This document shows, in pieces, positions 6,068 to 11,558 of a DNA stretch of 11,558 nucleotides. Positions within the stretch are counted from its first letter, which is position 1. The number at the start of each line of letters is the position of its first letter. A program made the position numbers and the translations under genes. Under the pieces are notes generated by a model. That model saw only the letters and a program-made list of their open reading frames with translations. It was not told the origin of the DNA and ran no database searches. The stretch comes from Deltaproteobacteria bacterium (GTDB taxonomy: Bacteria > Desulfobacterota > Desulfovibrionia > Desulfovibrionales > Desulfovibrionaceae), in assembly GCA_025350085.1 (NCBI GenBank), contig JANXYI010000019.1:1-11558 (forward strand), in the 5' to 3' direction.

Positions 6068-6727
6068 GTGCGCCGATTTTTCCTTTTGTGCCTGCTCGGC
6101 CTGCTGGCCGTCCTGTCCATCCCGGGCCTGTCCAGCCCGGCCCTGGCGGCCGATCTCGCGCCCCTGTCGGCCCAGGACGAGGCCGTGGTGCCCGGCGACC
6201 CGGCCTGGCCGCTGGCGCGCAACAACTTTGGGCCGCTGCGCTTCACGGTCGCCCTGGACGCCCAGGCCGGGCCGCCGGGTGTCGAGGCCGCCCCATCCGG
6301 TCCAGCCGGCGCCTTCCGCATCGACTTCGACCTGGGCCAGGCGGTCCCCGGAGCCTGCGCCTGCGTGGGCTCAAGCGAGCACCGCAACCACTACCGCTCG
6401 CGCGGCATCGAGTTCGCGGTGCGCGCCAGCCGCCCCCTGGCCGGGATCATCCGCATCACCACCTCCAACACGGACAACCGCAAGGCCCAGGACCGCTTTT
6501 TCGGCGCCTTCCATGTGGGCACGCAGTGGAAGGTCCTGCGCCTGCCCTTCCGGTCCCTGGCGGCCGAGAGCTCCTGGCCCGCCGAGGCCGCGCGCCTGGG
6601 CCTGACCCCCGGCGATCTGGTGCTCCGGCCGGACAGCATGGAGGACATCCGCATCGGGGTGGACGCGGGCCGCACCGAGCCGGGCCAGGGTACGCTGTGG
6701 GTGGGTGCGGTGCGGTTCTTTCGCTAG
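6068..6727 (+). CDS. Exported hypothetical protein with a predicted galactose-binding-like beta-sandwich (CBM11/CIA30-like)
   Basis: 219 residues from the GTG at 6068, which has GGGAG (6058-6062) five bases upstream. Alternatives are GTG 6062 and ATG 6032; the frame opens earlier but that part overlaps the TSUP gene and a terminator. The N-terminus is a clear signal peptide: two Arg, a hydrophobic core at 4-18 and a likely cut after SPALA (residue 27). There is no lipobox, so it should be periplasmic or secreted. The mature part is strand-rich. The pattern GIEFAVRAS, IIRITTSNTD, WKVLRLPFRSL, MEDIRIGVDA and final TLWVGAVRFF resembles beta-sandwich domains of the CBM11/CIA30 type that end in a WxxxxxF strand. 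The fold call rests on this pattern alone and the ligand is unknown. It stands alone between a terminator and the chemoreceptor promoter, so context gives no role. I do not recognise a specific family. Confidence 0.68.
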   Translation: MRRFFLLCLLGLLAVLSIPGLSSPALAADLAPLSAQDEAVVPGDPAWPLARNNFGPLRFTVALDAQAGPPGVEAAPSGPAGAFRIDFDLGQAVPGACACVGSSEHRNHYRSRGIEFAVRASRPLAGIIRITTSNTDNRKAQDRFFGAFHVGTQWKVLRLPFRSLAAESSWPAEAARLGLTPGDLVLRPDSMEDIRIGVDAGRTEPGQGTLWVGAVRFFR

Positions 6728-6760
6728 AATCGGCCGCAGTGTGCCGTCCGGTGCTGCTGT

Positions 6761-6786
6761 GGGGAGGCCAAATATGTACCCTCCCC
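6761..6786 (+). repeat. GC-rich hairpin after the exported-protein gene, possible weak terminator
   Basis: GGGGAGG (6761-6767) and CCTCCCC (6780-6786) form a perfect 7-bp stem with a 12-base loop, 33 bp after the stop codon. CTCCTTG rather than a U-run follows, so termination by this hairpin alone is doubtful. Confidence 0.4.
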
Positions 6787-6790
6787 CTCC

Positions 6791-6829
6791 TTGCATGAAA
6801 CGCGCAGCGTTGTTATAGGTATATCCTAT
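6791..6829 (+). promoter_or_regulatory. Possible second (sigma-70-type) promoter overlapped by two short palindromes
   Basis: TTGCAT (6791-6796) and TATAGG (6814-6819) are 17 bases apart, matching 3/6 and 4/6 of consensus. The spacer contains AACGC-GCA-GCGTT (6799-6811), and the -10 region overlaps ATAGG-TATAT-CCTAT (6815-6829). The arrangement looks like operators over a promoter for the chemoreceptor gene, but each element is short. Confidence 0.3.
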
Positions 6830-6838
6830 CAAGAAGGA

Positions 6839-6866
6839 TAAAGTCGGCATACTGCCCGGCCGATAG
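6839..6866 (+). promoter_or_regulatory. Flagellar sigma-28 (FliA) promoter of the chemoreceptor gene
   Basis: TAAAGTCG (6839-6846) and GCCGATAG (6859-6866) match the enteric sigma-28 consensus TAAAGTTT and GCCGATAA at 6/8 and 7/8 positions, with 12 bases between them (11 in the usual consensus). It lies 48 bp before the chemoreceptor ATG. Control of chemoreceptors by FliA is well known and fits this position. Confidence 0.65.
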
Positions 6867-6914
6867 GATGCGTGGCGAGCGCTACACGCCAGCCCATCCG
6901 CAGGAGGTTCCCCA

Positions 6915-8768
6915 ATGCTTCGCGAAAGACTCCAGAACGTCAGCACAGCCGCCAAACTGTACGGGCTGTTCGCCGCCGTGGTGGCCGTGTTCATCGGCCT
7001 GATTTTCTTCTACTTCATGCCCTACTATCAGGAAGACCTGCTGCGCAGCCGCCGGGGCTCCCTGGCCGACACCATCGACCTGGCCTACACGCTCGTCTCG
7101 GAGTACCAGGCCCGGGTGGACAAGGGCGAGTTCCCGCTGGAGGACGCCCAGAAGCGCGCGGCCACGCGCCTGAAGAACATGCGCTACGGCAACAACGAGT
7201 ATTTTTGGATCAACGACACCGGCAAGCCCTTCCCGACCATGATCATGCACCCCACGGTGCCCGCCCTGGACGGCAAGGTGCTGGACAATGAGAAGTTCAA
7301 CAAGGCCACTGATTTCTGGCTGAGTGACAACCCCGCGGGCAAGAAGGAACCATTCCCCGGCAACAACAAGAACCTCTTCCAGGCCTTTGTGGAGGTCTGC
7401 GACAAGGCCGGCGAGGGTTTCGTGGCCTACCAGTGGCCCAAGCCCAAGAAGGAGGGCGGCGCCACCACCGAGCTGTACCCCAAGGTCTCCTTCGTCAAGC
7501 TGTTCAAGCCCTGGGGCTGGATCATCGGCACCGGGCTCTACACCGACGACATCCAGGTCAAGGCCAACGAGCTGCGCGTGCAGCTCCTCTGGCTCGTCGG
7601 GGCCCTGGTCGTGATCCTGGCCGGGCTCGTGTACTTCCTGGTGCGCATCATCTCGCGGCCCATCATCAAGCTCACCAGCGTGGCCGACAGGATCGCCGCG
7701 GGCGACCTGGAGGCGCGCGACGAGGAGCGCTACCCCGCCGAGATGGGCCAGCTTCAGTTGTCCATCGAGAGCATGGTCGGCACCATGCGCGACAAGATCC
7801 GCGAGGCGGAGAAGAGCTGCACGCTGGCCGAGGAGGAGACCCAGGTGGCCCAAAGGGCCATTGCCGAGGCCGAGGCCGCCAAGGCCCACGCCGCCCAAGC
7901 CACCAGGGAGGGGCTGCTCCAGGCCGCCGGCAGGCTGCGCGGCATCTCCGAGACCATGAACGAGGCCAGCCGCGACATCTCCAGCCGCATCGAGTCCTCG
8001 CGCCGGGGCTCGGACCTGCAGAAGGACCGCCTAGGCGAGACCGCCACGGCCATGGAAGAGATGAACGCCACGGTGCTGACCGTGGCCGCCAACGCGGACC
8101 AGGCGGCCCAGGCCGCGGACAAGGCCAAGCAGAAGGCCCAGGAAGGCGCGGGCGTGGTCAACAAGGTGGTCCTGGCCATCCAGGCCGTGTACGAGCAGGC
8201 CCAGGGGCTCAAGACCAACATGGGCCAGCTGGGCAAGCAGGCCGACGGCATCGGCCAGGTCATGGGCGTCATCAACGACATCGCCGACCAGACCAACCTC
8301 CTGGCCTTGAACGCCGCCATCGAGGCCGCGCGCGCGGGCGATGCGGGCCGCGGCTTCGCCGTGGTGGCCGACGAGGTGCGCAAGCTGGCCGAGAAGACCA
8401 TGACCGCCACCAAGGAGGTGGCCCAGGCCATCAGCGACATCCAGAAGGGCACCCGGGCCAACATCACCAACGTGGACCAGGCCGTGCTGCGCATCGAGGA
8501 GGCCACGGGCCTGGCCAAGGACTCCGGCGAGGCCCTGACCGGCATCGTGTCCTTTGTGGAAAGCTCCTCGGACCAGGTGCGCGCCATTGCGGCGGCCAGC
8601 GGCGAGCAGTCCTCGGCCAGCGACGAGATCAATCGCTCGCTCGACGACATCAACCGCATCGCCTCGGAGACCGCCGAGGCCATGAACGAGGCCGTCACGG
8701 CCGTGACCGGACTGGTGGAGCAGGCCCAGACCCTGCTCGGCCTAGTGCAGGAGCTGGAACGCGAATAG
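6915..8768 (+). CDS. Methyl-accepting chemotaxis protein with a single periplasmic cache (sCache_2-type) domain
   Basis: 617 residues. TM1 spans about 14-36, followed by a periplasmic cache domain at about 37-215 with the typical [23 protein letters not shown] and [14 protein letters not shown] motifs. TM2 is at about 222-245, a HAMP domain runs to about 297, an Ala/Glu-rich coiled coil to about 340, and the signalling domain to about 600. The hairpin tip ([21 protein letters not shown], then [17 protein letters not shown]) is the conserved CheA/CheW contact region. Related cache domains bind small carboxylates, but the ligand here is unknown. There is no C-terminal CheR-tethering pentapeptide; the protein ends in LVQELERE. 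The start is sure: AGGAGG (6902-6907) seven bases before the ATG. A sigma-28 promoter precedes it and a strong terminator follows, so it is probably a single-gene unit of the chemotaxis regulon. Confidence 0.95.
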   Translation: MLRERLQNVSTAAKLYGLFAAVVAVFIGLIFFYFMPYYQEDLLRSRRGSLADTIDLAYTLVSEYQARVDKGEFPLEDAQKRAATRLKNMRYGNNEYFWINDTGKPFPTMIMHPTVPALDGKVLDNEKFNKATDFWLSDNPAGKKEPFPGNNKNLFQAFVEVCDKAGEGFVAYQWPKPKKEGGATTELYPKVSFVKLFKPWGWIIGTGLYTDDIQVKANELRVQLLWLVGALVVILAGLVYFLVRIISRPIIKLTSVADRIAAGDLEARDEERYPAEMGQLQLSIESMVGTMRDKIREAEKSCTLAEEETQVAQRAIAEAEAAKAHAAQATREGLLQAAGRLRGISETMNEASRDISSRIESSRRGSDLQKDRLGETATAMEEMNATVLTVAANADQAAQAADKAKQKAQEGAGVVNKVVLAIQAVYEQAQGLKTNMGQLGKQADGIGQVMGVINDIADQTNLLALNAAIEAARAGDAGRGFAVVADEVRKLAEKTMTATKEVAQAISDIQKGTRANITNVDQAVLRIEEATGLAKDSGEALTGIVSFVESSSDQVRAIAAASGEQSSASDEINRSLDDINRIASETAEAMNEAVTAVTGLVEQAQTLLGLVQELERE

Positions 8769-8794
8769 CGGACCGTTTTGACGTGCGTGTCTTC

Positions 8795-8825
8795 AAGGCC
8801 CCCGGCGAGTCCGGGGGCCTTTTTT
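8795..8825 (+). terminator. Strong intrinsic terminator of the chemoreceptor gene
   Basis: AAGGCCCCCGG (8795-8805) pairs perfectly with CCGGGGGCCTT (8811-8821) around a CGAGT loop, and the T-run continues to 8825. The T-run touches the stop codon of the converging DUF202 gene. In the reverse direction the stem is preceded by A's but followed by TTGAAG, so it is a weaker terminator that way. Confidence 0.95.
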
Positions 8826-9147
8826 ATTCTGCGGCGGACTGCGGCGGCGCGTCCTTGGGCCCGGCACTGTCCTCCAACTGGTGGATGAGCCTGCGCATGC
8901 GCAGGTAGCGCACCAGGCCCAGGGCCATGGTCACAAGCGAGGTCGGCACCAGGAGCCAGCCCAGCACGGTCAGCGCGGGGTGGTCGAAGAAGCGCAGGAA
9001 GGTGGCCGCCACGGCCAGCTGGGTCAGGGCCGTGCGCTGGTAGGCCAGGAAGGTGCGCTCGTTGGCCATGATGGAGCGGGCCGCGGCCAGGTGTTCCCGC
9101 AGGCTCAGCGTGGAGGCCATGAAACGCTGGTACAGGGTGCCGTTCAC
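8824..9147 (-). CDS. DUF202 (YidH-like) small membrane protein
   Basis: 107 residues. The N-terminal amphipathic part ends in ANERTFLAYQRT (28-39), the hallmark of DUF202 proteins, followed by two hydrophobic segments at about 40-54 and 58-80. A basic turn (RYLRMRR) and a polar tail rich in Pro, Ala and Ser close the protein. DUF202 proteins are small inner-membrane proteins of unknown biochemical role; the fold is shared with the membrane part of yeast VTC polyphosphate polymerase subunits, which does not by itself give a function here. The start is GTG at 9147 with GGAGG four bases upstream; the internal ATG at 9120 lacks a ribosome binding site. It lies 72 bp downstream of the c-di-GMP enzyme gene on the same strand, so read-through is possible. 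Confidence 0.85.
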   Translation of the reverse strand: MNGTLYQRFMASTLSLREHLAAARSIMANERTFLAYQRTALTQLAVAATFLRFFDHPALTVLGWLLVPTSLVTMALGLVRYLRMRRLIHQLEDSAGPKDAPPQSAAE

Positions 9148-9166
9148 TGTCCCTCCGGCGGAGCAA

Positions 9167-9185
9167 GCCCCCGCAGCCGGGGGGC
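9167..9185. repeat. GC hairpin between the c-di-GMP enzyme gene and the DUF202 gene
   Basis: GCCCCCG (9167-9173) and CGGGGGGC (9178-9185) form a stem of at least six G-C pairs with a short CAGC loop and one extra G. No T-run follows on either strand, so it is not a standard intrinsic terminator. It lies 20 bases upstream of the DUF202 start and may affect mRNA stability or attenuate read-through. Confidence 0.5.
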
Positions 9186-9189
9186 AACC

Positions 9190-9213
9190 AAGCGTTCTGG
9201 CAAGCGTTCTGGC
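9190..9213. repeat. Perfect tandem duplication of a 12-bp unit
   Basis: AAGCGTTCTGGC occurs twice back to back (9190-9201 and 9202-9213). It lies 7 bp beyond the stop codon of the c-di-GMP enzyme gene and next to the GC hairpin. It probably arose by replication slippage; no function is apparent. Confidence 0.8.
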
Positions 9214-9219
9214 GGTCGG

Positions 9220-11558
9220 CTAGGCGTCGGTGGTGCAGCGGCCGATGGTCTCTTCGGCGCGGTCGTGCTCCAGCGGCCGGGAGAAGAAGAAGCCCTGCAC
9301 GCATTCGCAGCCCAGCTTGTGCAGCATCACGGCCTGCTCGTTCTCCTCCACGCCCTCGGCCACCACGTTTAAGCCCAGGCTGTGGGCCAGGGCCACGATG
9401 GCGCGCACGATCTCGTGGTTTTCCGGATCAAGGCCCAGGCGGCTCACGAAGCTGCGGTCCACCTTGAGCGTGTCCACCGGGAAGCGCTGCAGGTACGACA
9501 GCGACGAGTACCCGGTGCCGAAGTCGTCAATGCTGATTTGCACCCCCAGGGCCTTCAAGCGGTGCAGCATGACCAGCGCGCTCTCGGCGTTGACCATGAT
9601 GTTCGACTCGGTGATCTCGAGCTTGAGTCGGTCGGCGGGCAGGCCGGTCTGCTTCAGGATGTCCCCCACCTGTTCCACCAGGGAGAACTGCATGAACTGC
9701 TTGTTGGATAGGTTCACGGCCATGAACAGGCTGCGCGCCGTGGGGTCGTTGGCGCGCCACCGGGCCAGATCCCTGCAGGCGCGTTCCAGCACGACGCGCC
9801 CCAGTTCGAGGATGATGCCGGTCTCCTCGGCCAGGGTGATGAACGAGCCCGGCCCCACCAGCCCGCGCTGGGGATGCTGCCAGCGCACCAGGGCCTCGAA
9901 GCCCACCATCTCCGTGCTGGCGAGGTCCCAGATGGGCTGGTAGTGGACCACAAACTCTTCGCGCTCCAGGGCCTGGCGCATCTCCTGCTCGAGGGACATG
10001 CGCTCCTGGGCGTGCTCCAGCATGCGCGGGGTGAAGACCTTGAACCGGCCCCGGCCGCTGGCCTTGACGTAGTGCAGGGCGATGGCCGTGCTCTGCAGGA
10101 GCTCCTCGGCCCGCTCAAAGGTGTTGGGCGAGAGCACGATGCCGAAGCTGGCCGAGGTCTGCACCTCGCGGTTGCCGATGATCAGCGGCTCCATGATGGC
10201 CTGGCGCAGGCGTTTGATGATGCGGATGGCCTCGCCCGGGGTGGCCAGTTCCTCAAGCAGCAGGATGAACTCGTTGCCGCCGAAGCGGGCCACGGTGTCC
10301 AGGCCGCGCAGGGTGTTCACGATGCGCCGGGCCACGGCCTCCAGCACCTGGTCGCCGAAGGCGTGGCCCAGGCTGTCGTTGATGACCTTGAAGCGGTCCA
10401 GGTCCATGGAGACCACGGCGTAGAAGATGTCGTCGCGGCGCTTGAAGCGCTCCAGGGCCTGCTGGATGCGGTCCATGGCCAGGGTGCGGTTGGCCAGGCC
10501 GGTCAGGTGGTCGTAGAGGGCCTGGTGCCGGAGCTTCTGCTCGAACTCCACGCGCTCGGCCTCGCGCACGTCGAGCGCCAGCGCCATGTTGTCGAAGGCC
10601 TCGGCCAGCAGGCCGAGCTCCCCCTCCTGGTGGCCCAGGCCGGATCTCGCCTTGAGGTCGCCCTGGCCCAGGCGGCCTGCGGCGTCCATGAGCAGGTGCA
10701 TGCGGCGCATGATCAGGAAGTGCCCGAGCACCCAGGCCAGCACCCCGGCCAGCACGGCCACCGTGCCGGTGAAGGCGATGTTGCGCGCCTGGATGAAGCG
10801 CGCCTCGCCCAGGGCCTTGTCCTCCGGAATGCCCACCCGGGCCAGCAGGAACGAGGGGTCGTCCTTGTGGCGGCGGATGCGCTTCATGGCGTAGAGGCGA
10901 CGCACCCCGTCGGCCCCGGTGCCCACGGTGAGGCCCTCCTCGCCCAGGCTGTTCAGCTGCTCCCAGAGGCCGAGCGGCTCCTGCTGGCCCGTCCACCTGG
11001 CCGGATCAGGGTAGCGGAACAGGCGCACTCCGCGCGAGTCGGACAGGGCCATGGCCGAACCCTCGGGCAGGCCCGCAGCGTCAAAGGCCTGGGCCAGGGA
11101 AGCGAGGTCATAGGTGGCTCCGAGCACGCCCACCAGCTTGCCGTGGTCGTCGAAGACCGGGTGGGCGAAATGCAGCACCGGGCGCTTGGTGGTGTAGCTG
11201 ATGGCGTATTCGCCCACGGAGAATTCCCGTGTGCGCAGGACGTCCTGGAAATACTTGCGCCTCGAGACGTCCACCACGCCGCTGAAGGGGATGGACAGGG
11301 CAAAGACCCGGGCGTCCGGGGTGATGAGCGAGAGGTTGGCATAGCTCGGGTGCAGCTTGGTCAGAAACTCGGTGGAGGCGTTCCTGTCCATCTTTCTGAT
11401 GGCCGGCACCTGGGCCAGGGTGGTCAAAAGGACGCGGGCATTCTCCTCCACCTGCTCTAGGTCGTCGGCCATGCCCTGGACCAGACGCTGGGTGGCCTCC
11501 TGGGCCTTTTCCACGGATTTGCGCTGCAGCTCCTGGCCGCTCCACCAGACGAGCGTCA
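9220..11558 (-). CDS. Membrane c-di-GMP enzyme: cache, HAMP, degenerate GGDEF (GGNEF) and intact EAL domains, 5' end cut by window edge
   Basis: The frame is open to the window edge, so the N-terminus is missing; the first visible residues (TLVWWSGQELQRKS) look like the end of TM1. Numbering from an internal GTG at 11514: a dCache-like periplasmic sensor at about 1-240 (VSRRKYFQDVL, PVLHFAHPVFDDHGKLVGVLGA), TM2 at 246-269, HAMP at about 270-322, GGDEF domain at 330-495 and EAL domain at 505-755. The cyclase signature is GGNEF (Asn codon at 10273-10275), losing the acidic third position, while the inhibitory I-site R403-x-x-D406 is kept. The EAL domain has E540-A-L, N601, E633, D663-D664, K684/D686, E720 and Q740, the usual metal and catalytic residues. 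I infer a c-di-GMP phosphodiesterase, possibly tuned by GTP or c-di-GMP binding to the GGDEF part and by a periplasmic ligand. The DUF202 gene follows after 72 bp. Confidence 0.95.
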   Translation of the reverse strand, partial: TLVWWSGQELQRKSVEKAQEATQRLVQGMADDLEQVEENARVLLTTLAQVPAIRKMDRNASTEFLTKLHPSYANLSLITPDARVFALSIPFSGVVDVSRRKYFQDVLRTREFSVGEYAISYTTKRPVLHFAHPVFDDHGKLVGVLGATYDLASLAQAFDAAGLPEGSAMALSDSRGVRLFRYPDPARWTGQQEPLGLWEQLNSLGEEGLTVGTGADGVRRLYAMKRIRRHKDDPSFLLARVGIPEDKALGEARFIQARNIAFTGTVAVLAGVLAWVLGHFLIMRRMHLLMDAAGRLGQGDLKARSGLGHQEGELGLLAEAFDNMALALDVREAERVEFEQKLRHQALYDHLTGLANRTLAMDRIQQALERFKRRDDIFYAVVSMDLDRFKVINDSLGHAFGDQVLEAVARRIVNTLRGLDTVARFGGNEFILLLEELATPGEAIRIIKRLRQAIMEPLIIGNREVQTSASFGIVLSPNTFERAEELLQSTAIALHYVKASGRGRFKVFTPRMLEHAQERMSLEQEMRQALEREEFVVHYQPIWDLASTEMVGFEALVRWQHPQRGLVGPGSFITLAEETGIILELGRVVLERACRDLARWRANDPTARSLFMAVNLSNKQFMQFSLVEQVGDILKQTGLPADRLKLEITESNIMVNAESALVMLHRLKALGVQISIDDFGTGYSSLSYLQRFPVDTLKVDRSFVSRLGLDPENHEIVRAIVALAHSLGLNVVAEGVEENEQAVMLHKLGCECVQGFFFSRPLEHDRAEETIGRCTTDA

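Noticed and set aside
6728..6914. c-di-GMP riboswitch or sigma-54 promoter before the chemoreceptor
   Set aside because: No GEMM-like conserved core is present, and no GG/GC pair with sigma-54 spacing stands before TTGCA at 6791.
7754..9304. Long minus-strand open frame of about 516 codons opposite the chemoreceptor gene
   Set aside because: It is antisense to a confidently identified gene, rich in Ser, Arg and Trp as expected of a GC-rich shadow, and has no recognisable domain.
9874..11460. Plus-strand open frame of about 528 codons opposite the GGDEF-EAL gene
   Set aside because: It is dominated by Gly, Ala, His, Gln and Val in the pattern of an antisense shadow, and the opposite strand encodes a clear multi-domain protein.

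Overview
The window (about 70% G+C, GGAGG-type ribosome binding sites) looks like a chromosomal segment of a sulfate-reducing deltaproteobacterium of the Desulfovibrio type. The main reason is the pairing of a TunR-like regulator (a catalytically dead XerC/D-type recombinase domain fused to two TOBE domains) with a divergent TSUP transporter. The TunR family has been described from sulfate-reducing deltaproteobacteria such as Desulfovibrio vulgaris. The cache-type chemoreceptor and the cache-HAMP-GGDEF-EAL protein fit a motile anaerobe with rich signalling.

Layout. A minus-strand block at 1-4676 reads, in transcription order: tunR, a markedly AT-rich gene for a membrane-anchored HEPN-domain protein, amrS (radical SAM enzyme of the AmmeMemoRadiSam group), and a GT-C-fold membrane glycosyltransferase that runs off the left edge. 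Divergent from tunR are a TSUP permease gene (4929-5903), a strong intrinsic terminator, and a small exported beta-sandwich protein gene (about 6068-6727). A chemoreceptor gene (6915-8768) follows, behind a near-consensus flagellar sigma-28 promoter, and ends at a textbook terminator. The right end is minus strand: a large c-di-GMP enzyme gene that runs off the right edge, then a small DUF202 membrane protein gene converging on the chemoreceptor terminator.

How the parts fit. TunR and the TSUP permease form a plausible tungstate/molybdate homeostasis module. The space between them holds a 28-bp imperfect palindrome with 11-6-11 geometry, the layout of a XerC/D dif site, and it is the best operator candidate. 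The HEPN gene is compositionally foreign, starts 16 bp after tunR and looks like an acquired accessory gene, possibly a defence or stress RNase; no partner gene is visible. The chemoreceptor and the c-di-GMP protein point to motility and sessility control. The latter has an intact phosphodiesterase site but a changed cyclase signature (GGNEF), so it is probably a net c-di-GMP hydrolase.

No RNA genes, CRISPR arrays, insertion sequences or transposases were seen. No stretch longer than 300 bp lacks a gene; the longest gaps are 4677-4928 (regulatory region between tunR and the TSUP gene) and 6728-6914 or so (hairpin, palindromes and promoters before the chemoreceptor).
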